Assembly (NCBI GenBank): GCA_963920525.1
Contig: OY986437.1
Location: forward strand, 63,001,830-63,065,829
Direction: 5' to 3'
DNA length: 64,000 bases
Source of the DNA: Dichetophora obliterata
Taxonomy: Eukaryota; Arthropoda; Insecta; Diptera; Sciomyzidae
Each line of letters begins with the position of its first letter. The first letter of the stretch is position 1. Shown here piece by piece: positions 55,026 through 64,000 of this stretch. A program made the translations under genes and the position numbers. Below the pieces are notes generated by a model. The model saw only the letters and a program-made list of their open reading frames with translations, searched no databases and was not told the origin of the DNA.

Positions 55026-56316
55026 TTGGGGGTTGGAATTAGTTTTAAAGGTTTTCTAAGAGATGGCGTAACTATCAATAGATCGCATCGGGCACACCTG
55101 TGACTATATTCATTTCAAAGCACATTGTCTAAGCTTCATTTTTTAGTATGTGTCATTCCACTGAAGTGTAAACAACATATATTTTTTTCTCTGTGAACAT
55201 GTCGACTTTCGTTCCAACAAAACGCAATTTGCGGGAAGGTTTACTTTTGTGCTTCCATTTGAAGATAAAAGCGGTTGAAGCACAACGCACGCTTACTGAG
55301 GCTTACGGGGACTATGCTCCATCGATTTCTACTTGTGAGTACTGGTTCCGTCGGTGATTTTGATACGGAAGACAAAGAGCGTCCGGGCCAGCCGAAAAAG
55401 TTTGAAGATGAGGAATTGGAGGCTTTGCTCGATGAAGACCCGTGTCAAACCCTTCAAGAATTGTCAGAATCATTGGGAGTCGACTTATCAACGGTCGGCA
55501 AACGCTTGAAGGCCATGGGAATGATTCAAAAGCAAGGAAATTGGGTGCCGTAGCAGTTGAAGCCGAGAGACGTTGAACGGCGATTTTGCATGTGCGAACA
55601 ACTGCTTCAACGGCATAAAAGGAAGAGTTTTTTGCATCGTATTGTCACTGGCGATGAAAAGTGGATCCATTACGATAATCCTAAGCGAAAAAAATCGTGG
55701 GGACCACCTGGCCATGCATCAACATCGAGGGCCAAGCCGAATATTCATGGCGCCAAGCTTATGCTGTGTATTTGGTGGGATCAGAAGGGTGTCGTGTACT
55801 ATGAGCTGCTAAAACCTAACGAAACCATCACTGGGGAACGCTACCAACAACAATTGATGCAATTGAGCCGAGCATTAAAGGTTAAACGGCCGGTTAATAT
55901 GGCCGGTTAATATGCCAAAAGACACGACAAAGTGGTTTTCCAACATGACAACGCACGGCCACATGTTGCAAGAACCGTCAAGGAAACGTTGGAGGCGCTG
56001 AATTGGGATGTGCTACCCCACCCGCCTTATAGCCCAGACATAGCCCCTTCCGACTACCACCTATTCAGATCGATGACGCATGGCTTGGCTGAGCAGCGCT
56101 TCACTTCTTACGAGGATACCAAAAAATGGGTCGATTCGTGGATTGCCTCAAAAGACGAATCGTTCTTCCGGCGCGGGATCCATATGCTGCCAGAAAGATG
56201 GGAAAATGTTGTAGCTAACGATGGACAATACTTTGAATAATATACATTGTACCGTTGTTTCTAAATAAATGCTCAAAAACCGAAAAAAAACCTTTAAAAT
56301 TAATTCCAACCCCCAA
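55026..56316 (+). mobile_element. DD34D mariner element, nearly full length
   Basis: Inverted ends of about 30 bp with one mismatch start TTGGGGGTTGGAATTA from both sides (55026-55056, 56287-56316), with TA outside each. The 1.29-kb length is standard for mariner. The transposase region spans nearly all of the element with few lesions, so this is the best-preserved mariner in the window. Confidence 0.9.
55199..56240 (+). pseudogene. Mariner (DD34D) transposase with few lesions
   Basis: ATG 55199 begins MSTFVPTKRNLREG, followed by a helix-turn-helix and WFRR. A deletion near 55353 changes frame. From 55275 the other frame runs to TAA 56238-56240 with GDEKW, FQHDNARPH and the third site in DIAPSDYHLF, spacing 34 (DD34D). 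Two in-frame stops interrupt it: TAG 55551-55553 and TAA 55908-55910. The second arises within a 13-bp direct duplication (55888-55900, 55901-55913). The catalytic acids are intact. Its GC content is well above the surroundings. Confidence 0.85.
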
Positions 56317-56870
56317 TAATTAACTTTCATATAATATTTTGACGTGAATTTTTCCGATATTTTAAAAGCTATTTTGCTATTTAGGGCAAAGAAAAATCCA
56401 ATAAATAAGAGATTACTTAAATCGGTGCAGCCGATCTTTTTATATTATATGTTATATGTAAATGGTATAACTAACCCTACTTTATTTTATTAATTTAGAT
56501 TAATGTGATAAAATAATACCAAAATATTATTAAGTAATAGTTTATTAAGTACAAAAATGAAGTATTTCAATAGCGTATCAGCAAGACATTTACTTTACTG
56601 AAGCTATGTATTTTGCTGCATGAAGTGCCCTCGGGTTGATTGTCTTCAGTGAAGCACCTCGTGATTTACGACATTTTTCGTTTTGTTATCAGGTGCAAAA
56701 ACAAATAAAGCGGATGGTTTGGCGACACATGCCACTTTTCATGTATGCATATGCATATGACAAATACGTTTGGTTTGAGTCTAAGAAAAATATAGTACAC
56801 TGCTGTTATTGTCATTTCACTGTTGTCAATTATTTTAGGAAATTATTTTAGTACATTTCAACTTTAATAA
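56317..56870. other. AT-rich gap
   Basis: There is no gene or repeat I can name. A 71-codon frame at 56636-56851 has no recognisable motif. Confidence 0.35.
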
Positions 56871-56874
56871 ATGT

Positions 56875-56948
56875 GCTTTCGATAGCTCAGTCGGCTCAAC
56901 CATCAGTTTTGAAGCCATGAGGTAGTGGGATCGATTCCCACAATGAGC
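56875..56948 (+). repeat. tRNA-like sequence (degenerate; tRNA pseudogene or SINE head)
   Basis: The A-box-like TAGCTCAGTCGG and B-box-like GGATCGATTCC are spaced as in a tRNA. The T arm GTGGGATCGATTCCCAC pairs perfectly. The acceptor stem pairs at only four of seven positions and no D-arm partner is found, so a working tRNA is unlikely. T-rich runs follow. Confidence 0.45.
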
Positions 56949-57169
56949 AGAACAAATGATTTTTTAAAATTTTTTTTTTGTATTTTTAAATTTTTTTTTT
57001 TATTTTAGGGAAAAGGCAACAAAACCAAGTTTACCAAAAAGTAATGAAGATAAAAATCTCTTTCAGTTGCAAAAAATACGGTTTTAAAACTAAGACTTTC
57101 TTATTCGTTAAGAAGATTTGATTTTGATTATTAAATGCCAGAAAAAAGTAAGTTTTTGCAGTAAAGTAT

Positions 57170-57660
57170 ATTGAATTGAATTTAGCTTGTGTGGGCGAGG
57201 CTACGCCAAGTTTTCAATGCCCGTGCCAGTAGAAATGCCTGACCAATAAGTAACTCCATACTGAAATTCATTGTTATAAGATATTTATTTCCAAAGCTAT
57301 TCGATATCAAAAATTTGACTTGCATGGGCGGAGCCACACCCCCTTGTTCAATGACCGTCTCAGTTTTCTAGCAGAAGGATATCACCCAATAATAATTCCA
57401 TATTGAATTTCGTTGTTGTACGACATTTAGTTCCAAAGCTATCTGATATCAAAAATATAAAGTATGTGGGCGGAGCTACACTCCCTTTACTAAAGCCCAT
57501 CCCAGTTTTCCAGTAGATGGATATCACCAAGTGGCAACTCCATACTGAATTGCATTATTATACGGCGTTTAGGTCCAAAGCTATTCGATATCATAAATGT
57601 TAGTTGTATGGGCGGTGCCACACCCCTTTGGCCTATACTTCCTCAATTTTGCCAGTCGAG
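57170..57660. repeat. Tandem array of about 143-bp units with GTGGGCGGAGC-type phrases
   Basis: Four diverged units repeat GGGCGGAGCCACACCCC-like wording, CCAGTAGA-GGATATCACC, CTCCATACTGAATT and TCCAAAGCTATTCGATATC. The array is non-coding and looks like a local satellite-like expansion. Confidence 0.7.
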
Positions 57661-57702
57661 AGACACGACTAAACAGTACGTTCTAGCCGAGTTTCATTAA
57701 AA

Positions 57703-58140
57703 AAATTCTTAAAAATATTTTCAATTACATTTTTACAACGGAAAGGAGGAATTTTAAAAAATTTTCAGAGGACAAGTGGCGTAAGTCCATTCATTTTATA
57801 TCTCCCTTAATAATAAAGATAATCGCTAGTGGGTAGTTTTATCCTACTTCTATGAAAAAATGCTGTCATTCCTCATCAAAAAATTCTTAAAAATATTTTC
57901 CATTACATTTTTACAGCGGAAAGGAGGAATTTAAAAAAATTTTCAGAGGACAAGTGGCGTAAGTCCATTCATTTCATATCTCCCTTAATAATGAAGATAA
58001 TCGCTAGTGGGTAGTTTTGTCCAACTTCTATGAAAAAATGCTGTTATTCCTCATCAAATATCATTGAAAAATATCTCCTATTAGATTTCTACAGCGGAAA
58101 CGAGAAATTTAAAATAATTTTCAGTGGCGCAATTCCAAAT
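57703..58140. repeat. Tandem repeat of about 178 bp, two full and one partial unit
   Basis: AAATTCTTAAAAATATTTT starts units at 57703 and 57881, and a diverged third begins near 58060. Each includes GAGGACAAGTGGCGTAAG and GATAATCGCTAGTGGG. An inverted piece, GGACTTACGCCACTTGTG, lies at about 58321-58338. Confidence 0.75.
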
Positions 58141-58631
58141 TTTTTTAATAATATGCAATATTCTGCACCATTTTTATGTTCTATTTAGTTTATTTTGTAC
58201 GATATGGATAGCTCCATTTATGCTCTTGACCTAGCTTATAAGCAAAACTGAGTTCTTTATACTTGGAATTTATTATAAGAACTTTTCTAAATGTTCAATT
58301 TTCTCAAAACTACCAAAAATGGACTTACGCCACTTGTGCTCTGAACAGCTCATATATAGATTTACCGTTTTGATAAAGTCTCTTTGTACGGGAGTACAAT
58401 TTGAATTTCATACTTAAAAAGGATATTAAATATCAAAGCTCATTTGCAAAATTTCAAGTCAATATATTAATTTTTGTGAAATTTAAAGACCTTTTACCGT
58501 TTTGATAAAGTAACTTTGTATAGGAGGTAGGCGTGTTTTTCATCAGATTTTGCTCATTTTCGAAATTGACCTTTATTTTTAAGTATCAAACAAACTTAAG
58601 CATCAAATTTAATTAAAGACAAAGAAACATC

Positions 58632-58633
<2 letters not shown>

Positions 58634-58662
<29 letters not shown>

Positions 58663-58676
58663 GGCAGACAGACGGA
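58634..58676. repeat. (CAGA)n microsatellite
   Basis: About ten CAGA units lead into GACGGACATGGCTAAATCG and GAGAATATATACTTT, wording familiar from the ends of interspersed repeats in flies. Confidence 0.8.
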
Positions 58677-58807
58677 CATGGCTAAATCGACTCGGGTGGT
58701 GATGCTGGTTGAGAATATATACTTTTCTATACCTACCATGCCTTCTAATGGGCATTATAAACGGAGTATCAAAAAATTCGTATAGAAGGAGGGGGTTTGA
58801 AAAAATT

Positions 58808-58942
58808 CGTTAGAGCAATTAATTGTTCTTACCTGACCAAAAGCTCAATAAACGATTTTAAACTATCAAAAAACTAGAATTTGTATTTAAAATCAAGAAT
58901 GATTTAAACTAGCAAACATTTAGAATTTGTATTTAAATCATA
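58808..58942. repeat. Solo arm end of the 35125-35916 foldback family
   Basis: ATTCGTTAGAGCAATTAATT, CTCAATAAACGATTTTAAAC and ATTTGTATTTAAATCAT match the outer right arm of that foldback, about 90% alike. The other arm is absent. Confidence 0.6.
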
Positions 58943-59087
58943 GAAAATCAATATAATAAATAACAAGGTCATATAGAAAACTTGTATCTAATATATATGT
59001 ACGGCTTACCCATGTTTTAACTCTAATCAAAAAAATTACCTGGAATTATAAAGTCATAATTACCTATATTTAAAACATATTCAATTA

Positions 59088-60691
59088 CAGTACAAGCTTC
59101 CATAGACGGACGCTCTAATAAGCAAACACATTCTTGGGAATGATCAATTTTTGTTTTTTTTTCCATAGAAAATGCTCTCCCATACACAGGTTTTCCAATA
59201 AACGCACGCGGACACACAAACATGTCTATTTATGAAAAAAAAATCTCCCATAAGCGGACAATTTTGTCTTTTTTAGATCACAAATGTTACTCCTCTTTTT
59301 TTGGTTTTTTCGACAGTTCGGCCTGTTTTTTTTTTCTTTTTTTTTACGAATCTACTCTGAATGAGAAATCAGAGTCTCAGAAATTTACTTGCATCGCTTC
59401 CAAGAAACTTACGCCAGTAAAATTTTATAATTAACAGCTTACGTATGTTAAAACTAAAACTAAGACTAAAACTATCCCATGTCCATTTCTCGGTGCTTTT
59501 TTCAAAACTTGAATTTTAAAATTTTTGGGATTTTTTCCGTAAAAATACCTAAACTCCAAGTTTCCAAAAAGATACACTTCTAGCAACAAATTGCATAACA
59601 ACCAGATAGTTAAATGTAATCGCATTATTTTTGGATCTGTTTTAAATATAGTTTCCATAAAGTTTCAATGATATTTTTTCAAATTTGCATTTCTGCAATA
59701 TTTTTAATACAACAAGGAAAAAATTCGATTTTTTTTAAAAGTATTCTAGAATTAGAAGATTGATGAATTGTATTTTAGTAGTTTTTGTCAACTTTTAATG
59801 ATTGATAGCTCATTTAAAAGAAAAATTGAACGAAAAACAGGGCGAGCAACAGTTTTTCAAAATTTGCACTTAAAAACTCTCATTGGGATTTTTTGAGAAA
59901 ATATCGTTTTTTTCCATATAAATTAGATTTTTAACTTAAAGGTCGCAAGCGGCACGTTTAAATATCAATATTTATTTGTAAAAATTTTACAGTTTACTTC
60001 TGTGTTGTGAAGGAATAAAACCCTAGTCCGTAATTCATTACTTTCGAAAGAAAAATCAGGACCACTCTAATGTACATATTTACATTTTCATTTATTTTGT
60101 GCTAGTTTTGTTTTTTATCTATTGAAGAATATAAACTATTTTAAATTAGAATATCGCAATGCCCATTTTTTTAATTTCATCTATATATTATTTTTTACAA
60201 CATTCCCATATCCAGCAAAAAAAGTGCTTCCAAAAGCATTGTGGATTCCCACAGAATATATCCCTTTTCCAATTTTCTCGCAATTTTGGTATTGGGAATG
60301 AGACGTGTTAGGGTTTTGTTGGGGTGTAAAATATCCCTTTTCTCGATTTTCACGGCATTTTGATGTTGGAAGTAGGAATTGGTTGGATTTTCTAAAAAAT
60401 CCCACGGAAAGTATCTTAAACATTGATTACAATTATATAACATTTTTTTACTTTGAATTTAAATGCTATTTGAATGTCTTCCAGAAGTAGTTTATGAAAA
60501 TGTCTCTTGAAAGCGCTTCCTGATAAGACTAAGAAGAATCACAATTGGATCTATAGAATGTCTTCTGGAATCAGTGTTCCTTAGAATGCATGTCAAATTA
60601 GTATCAAAAATTTTGCTGGGTAAGCGGACATCTCTCATATGCGGACAAAAAGTAGGTAGCCATCTGTGTCCGCTTATGGGAGCTTTCACTG
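59088..60691. mobile_element. pogo-like non-autonomous element with TA target and nested MITE
   Basis: Left CAGTACAAGCTTCCATAGAC and inverted right CAGTGAAAGCTCCCATAAGC start at TA on both sides (59086-59087, 60692-60693) and run on to CGGAC. Further GGAC-rich copies of the end (CTCCCATAAGCGGACA at about 59247) lie inside. No transposase is seen. A second pair of ends CCAGCAAAA / TTTTGCTGG (60214 and about 60612-60620) marks a nested element of about 410 bp. Confidence 0.7.
60211..60621. mobile_element. About 410-bp MITE with CCCAGCAAAA ends, nested
   Basis: Inverted short ends CCAGCAAAA bound the segment; TA stands beside both. Its right third (60465-60621) matches 29184-29345. Tandem-like phrases TCCCTTTTCTCG and ATATCCCTTTTCC occur in the left half. 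No coding domain is present. Confidence 0.55.
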
Positions 60692-61067
60692 TATCTCAAT
60701 AGCTGGCTCAAGATATGATTTTGTTATTATATCAAAGTCTTTAATAGAAGCTGTTTTTAGAATAATTTATGAAATGTTTTTATGAAAGATGTGCGCAGGT
60801 TTTTAGAAAATATGAAAAAAGTATAAACAAATTGATCAATTCAATCGTAAGAATGAGCCACTTTTATAAAAAACCTTAAAAAGAAATTCTGAAATTATCG
60901 CATAAACGGCTTCATTGGAAAATATTATGCAAAAAAATTCAAGATAACTTAATATTTTGTAACAAATATTATTCCATTTTGTGAACGAGTGTAATATTTA
61001 GGAACGTCAACAAAAACCATTTAATTAAATAAGTGCTTTGTTTCGCAATATACCGATCTATCGAGCT

Positions 61068-61865
61068 ACACTCAAAAAATTTATTAGTAAAATTTCTAGG
61101 AATGATATAAGTAAAAAAAAAATTTGTACATTCTACAACTATTCGTACAGTACACAACAATTTTTTATTGTGATATCTTTACAAATTCATTCGTAAAATG
61201 TTTCCTATGCCTGATGTAGTATCTAAGAATATATTTGTTTAATATACTAATGATATTCGTAAACAAAAATAAATAAATTCATATTAGTGCACTCTACAAA
61301 TGATTGTGTACATACAAATAAAAATATTCGTAATTTTCTCGTACTAATAACTTCGTAGTTTCTTCCATTACATAAGTTGTCTTTACTAATGCTTTCGTAC
61401 TATTTACGAATGAAAAATAATATTAGTAGAAATAAATTATTCGTAGTTTGATAGTACGAATTAATAGTAGAATGTACGAAATATTAGTTGAATTTCAAAA
61501 ATTTAAAACTGAAATCGTTCAGCCTTGTTTGTCGAATAACTACAGAATTTAAGGAGCTGTATGATTTTAAAGTGACTATAGCCTACTGGTAGAGTGCGTG
61601 GCCCGTAAGCTAAAGAGCCGAGGTTCAAACCCCAGCTCAGACCGAATACATGTTTTTCTTTATAAGATATTATTAATATTCGTAAAAATAACAAATGTAT
61701 TCGTGCACTATACATTTGGTTTTTTACGAATACAAATAAAATATTCGTAATATGTACTAATATACGTCAATTCTACGAATCCTATTCATGGCTGAAAACT
61801 ACGAATAAAATTTGTGGAATGAACGCAGTTATTAGTAATATTTACACACAAATATTTTGGAGTGT
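61068..61865. mobile_element. TIR element packed with ATTCGTA motifs and a central tRNA-like segment
   Basis: The ends ACACTCAAAAAAT and inverted ACACTCCAAAATA bound about 800 bp. At least twelve exact ATTCGTA or TACGAAT heptamers are spread between. No frame carries a domain and no TSD was fixed. The gap 60692-61067 on its left is AT-rich and empty. Confidence 0.5.
61575..61646 (+). repeat. tRNA-like sequence (degenerate)
   Basis: The A-box-like TAGCCTACTGGTAGAGTG and B-box GGTTCAAACCC are spaced as in a tRNA. Only three of five T-stem pairs form, and no acceptor stem is found. This is a tRNA relic or SINE head rather than a gene. Confidence 0.4.
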
Positions 61866-62440
61866 GCGACTGATACTTAAGAATATTTGACAAAATTTGT
61901 TAATAGTCAATAAAAATTGTTAGACAGGTTTCAACTCAATACATTTAGTTAATGGAAACAAGTCCTTTTCTTAGTGTGATAGATCTGAACTAAGGGTTGA
62001 CATTTTTATATAAGTTAAAGAGTACCGAAAAAAAATTATTCTATTAAGATTCCGATTTAGTAGCTGAATTGAACGTAAAAAGTCCTTAGCGAAACTATGA
62101 AACATCAAGCATAATGGGCTTAAGAGATGTTGGCATTTTTTTATCTTTGGCATCAAATTTAGATTAAAACCTAGCTTAACGGGCAATGCAAATATTTGTT
62201 AATTAAAGAAAAAAAAAACCTTAATGTTAATTTCTATCTCTAAAAAATTTCTTCAACAAGTTACCTTTAAATGAATTTTGTTTTATTTTCCCTTCTTACT
62301 GTCAATGGTTTTATGGCTTATGTTTTTCTCTTAATCCATTTAAGGAATTTTTGCCATATATCCTCGATATAATTATTTAAATCCTTAATACTTCTATTCG
62401 AGTCTAATCACAAATGCAAAAAGAGCAGAGAGGCGCTTTT
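61866..62440. other. AT-rich DNA with a repeat shared with 44214-44340
   Basis: The part 62048-62185 shares phrases such as TAGTAGCTGAATT (TAATAGCTGAATT at the other copy) and a CTTTGGC-TCA segment. There is no coding signal. Confidence 0.4.
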
Positions 62441-64000
62441 TTTTGGACAGAATTCAATGCAGCCTCATTTTCAGCACGTCTTCGCGGCTGCAATGCGAGA
62501 TTGGCGTTAACAACAACAACAACAGGAATAAAAACAACAACTTAACCATAACAAGTATCTATATAGTTCCAGCACGACAACCTAGCGGCAAGGAGCTGAC
62601 AGCAGCTGCTTTTACACTGACAGAAAATTTCAAAAATATGAAGAACTTTCACACTTATTTTTTTATACTAAAACCATATTAAATTTATTTAAATTTTATA
62701 TATTTCAATTTGTTTATTTATTTATATTAAAAAACAATTTGTATAAATTTTAAATTAAAAAAAAATTTATATAAAAATTTAAACACTAATTACAAATTAA
62801 TATATTCATATCAAAAATTATAAATTTTATGTATGTTTATTTATTTCTATATATAAAAAAAAAATTTTTATTTTTTCTAAATTAATTATTTTCATATTTT
62901 CAAAAGCCAAATTAATGTATTAAATTAATTTTTATAACAATATTTATTAAAAAACGTCTTTAAAATTCAAAAGTTTTCAACTTTGCGAACTGTTTTTTTT
63001 TTATTGTTTATTTTCAAATTTCCGCCTGATGCATTATTTGAGCTTAAAATCCTTATTTCTTTTAGTGCGACAACACCAGCGAATTCACATTTTTTGTTGC
63101 CGTAACTCGCGCTTGTTTCTATTCCTATTCTAGCCTGATGTGATGCTTCAGTGTTGATTAAACGACGCGTCGCCTTAGTTCCTACCTGCATTACCTCACC
63201 TCTGACCAATGTTTCACTAATACTACAAACTCCTTCTCTCGTATCTCTCCCGTAATTCCCTCAACACCAAGCTTCCAGCGTTCGTTCCTTCGATTCGTTC
63301 ATCCACCGGTTGGTTCATCCTTTTATCCGTCCAAGCCTCATCGTGAAACATTTTGTTGCTGTAGCTTGTTTGGATTTTCTTATTTTTATTTAATACCCAA
63401 AACCGGTGTTGCTGCCATCAGCAGGAAGAGTTTTTCTAAACATTTTTTTCATCTTGGTTCTTGTTGTTGTAGCTTCTTTGTGTTTTTTTTTTTTTTTTTG
63501 CATTATTGTGCTCAAGTGTTGCCAATTGCCATGGCTTAAATATTCCTAGTTGCTGCTTGAGCTTCAGTTTAAAGTCGTCTTCTGTCTAAAGACATCGTCA
63601 TAGTAGTTTTCTCTGTTTTCGTTGCTGTTTTTTAGTTGTAGTTCTACCATTAACTTCATATATTTATATATATATATAATACATATATATATTTGGATGT
63701 CTCTGTGTCCGTCCTTCTGTCTCAATGTCTGTGTGTATGGTTGTCTGCCCGTGGCTTGTCTTCATGGCCTTTTCATTTGCAGCGTCTGCAGCAAGATCGT
63801 TTTAAAAGTTGTTGTTGTGTTTTTTAGCCACAAATAGAGCTTCTTCTTTTCTCGTAGTTCGTGCGTTTAGCACGATTTTGATTTTCTTAAATGTTAAATG
63901 CAGCAAACAAACGAAATTGAAAATAAAACTAGGGAAAAAACAAAAGACTATAGAAAAAGAAATAAAATTTCGTAGTTTATTGTAAAATTCAGTAAAACAG
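62440..64000. other. Low-repeat DNA, possibly 5' leader or intron of a host gene
   Basis: A GC-richer patch at 62450-62620 with AACAACAAC, and 63010-63860 with CAACA/TTGTTG runs, have no copies elsewhere in the window. Read on the minus strand, 63860-63010 is A-rich with short upstream-type frames, like long fly 5' leaders. The 80-codon minus frame at 63209-62967 has no recognisable motif. An AT microsatellite lies near 63660-63690. Bases 62690-62960 are almost pure A/T. Confidence 0.3.

Noticed and set aside
56875..56948. Functional tRNA gene
   Set aside because: The T arm is perfect, but the acceptor stem pairs at four of seven positions and the D arm lacks a partner.
61575..61646. Functional tRNA gene
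   Set aside because: It has A/B-box-like motifs only; stems do not pair and it lies within an 800-bp repeat element.
62967..63209. 80-codon minus-strand gene
   Set aside because: It has no motif and no clear start context, and sits in leader-like A-rich DNA with other short frames.

Overview
The window is AT-rich (roughly 70% by eye), has no bacterial-style gene packing, and consists mostly of animal transposable elements. Among the families present are BEL/Pao, hAT, Tc1/mariner of DD34E, DD34D, DD37E and DD41D types, Helentron-type, PIF/Harbinger-like and pogo-like elements, plus 5'-truncated LINEs. CAA/TTG-rich, A-rich leader-like stretches lie between them. This is most like intergenic or intronic DNA of a higher dipteran. 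A tephritid fly is my best guess, because the DD41D element is of the rosa type known from Ceratitis, but the species is not proven. I recognise no complete host protein-coding gene.

Layout. 1-4672: minus-strand BEL/Pao retrotransposon entering from the left, with one LTR and a single-base frameshift in pol. 4673-7250: inverted-repeat DNA hit by a 5'-truncated LINE with an 11-bp target-site duplication (TSD). 7260-8280: apparently unique DNA with a possible small exon. 8283-9605: Tc1-like element with an open transposase frame. 9725-11340: small hairpins and the 3' part of an unfamiliar multicopy-type gene. 11500-17900: AT-rich repeats, and one possible signal-peptide exon near 15.9-16.1 kb. 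18172-22376: a large TIR element holding a four-exon hAT and a 138-bp MITE. 22773-24544: a TIR element with a dead Tc1-like copy nested inside. 24846-26551: hAT-type element with a perfect TSD. 26553-28682: tandem module and another TIR element. 29350-30344: DD37E transposase relic. 31419-31739: pogo-like MITE. 32.7-33.8 kb: low-repeat DNA that could be the 5' end of a host gene. 35125-39705: two foldbacks, the second interrupted by Helentron, SINE and LINE fragments. 39970-41873: a TIR element and a possible Harbinger exon. 41880-44660: empty AT-rich DNA. 44661-48652: two foldbacks with related ends, one split by a hAT. 50601-51692: second copy of that hAT. 52150-56316: a run of four mariner/Tc1 copies. 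57170-58940: tandem repeats. 59088-61865: pogo-like element and an ATTCGTA-rich element. 62440-64000: low-repeat DNA.

The elements do not form a working pathway; most are decayed or non-autonomous. Their value is stratigraphic: readable TSDs and nesting give a relative order of insertion. Two frames are open over most of a transposase or polyprotein: the BEL gag-pro-RT frame (951 codons) and the Tc1-like frame at 8459-9334 (291 codons, lacking the first helix-turn-helix). I found no CRISPR array, rRNA, bacterial operon or convincing functional tRNA.
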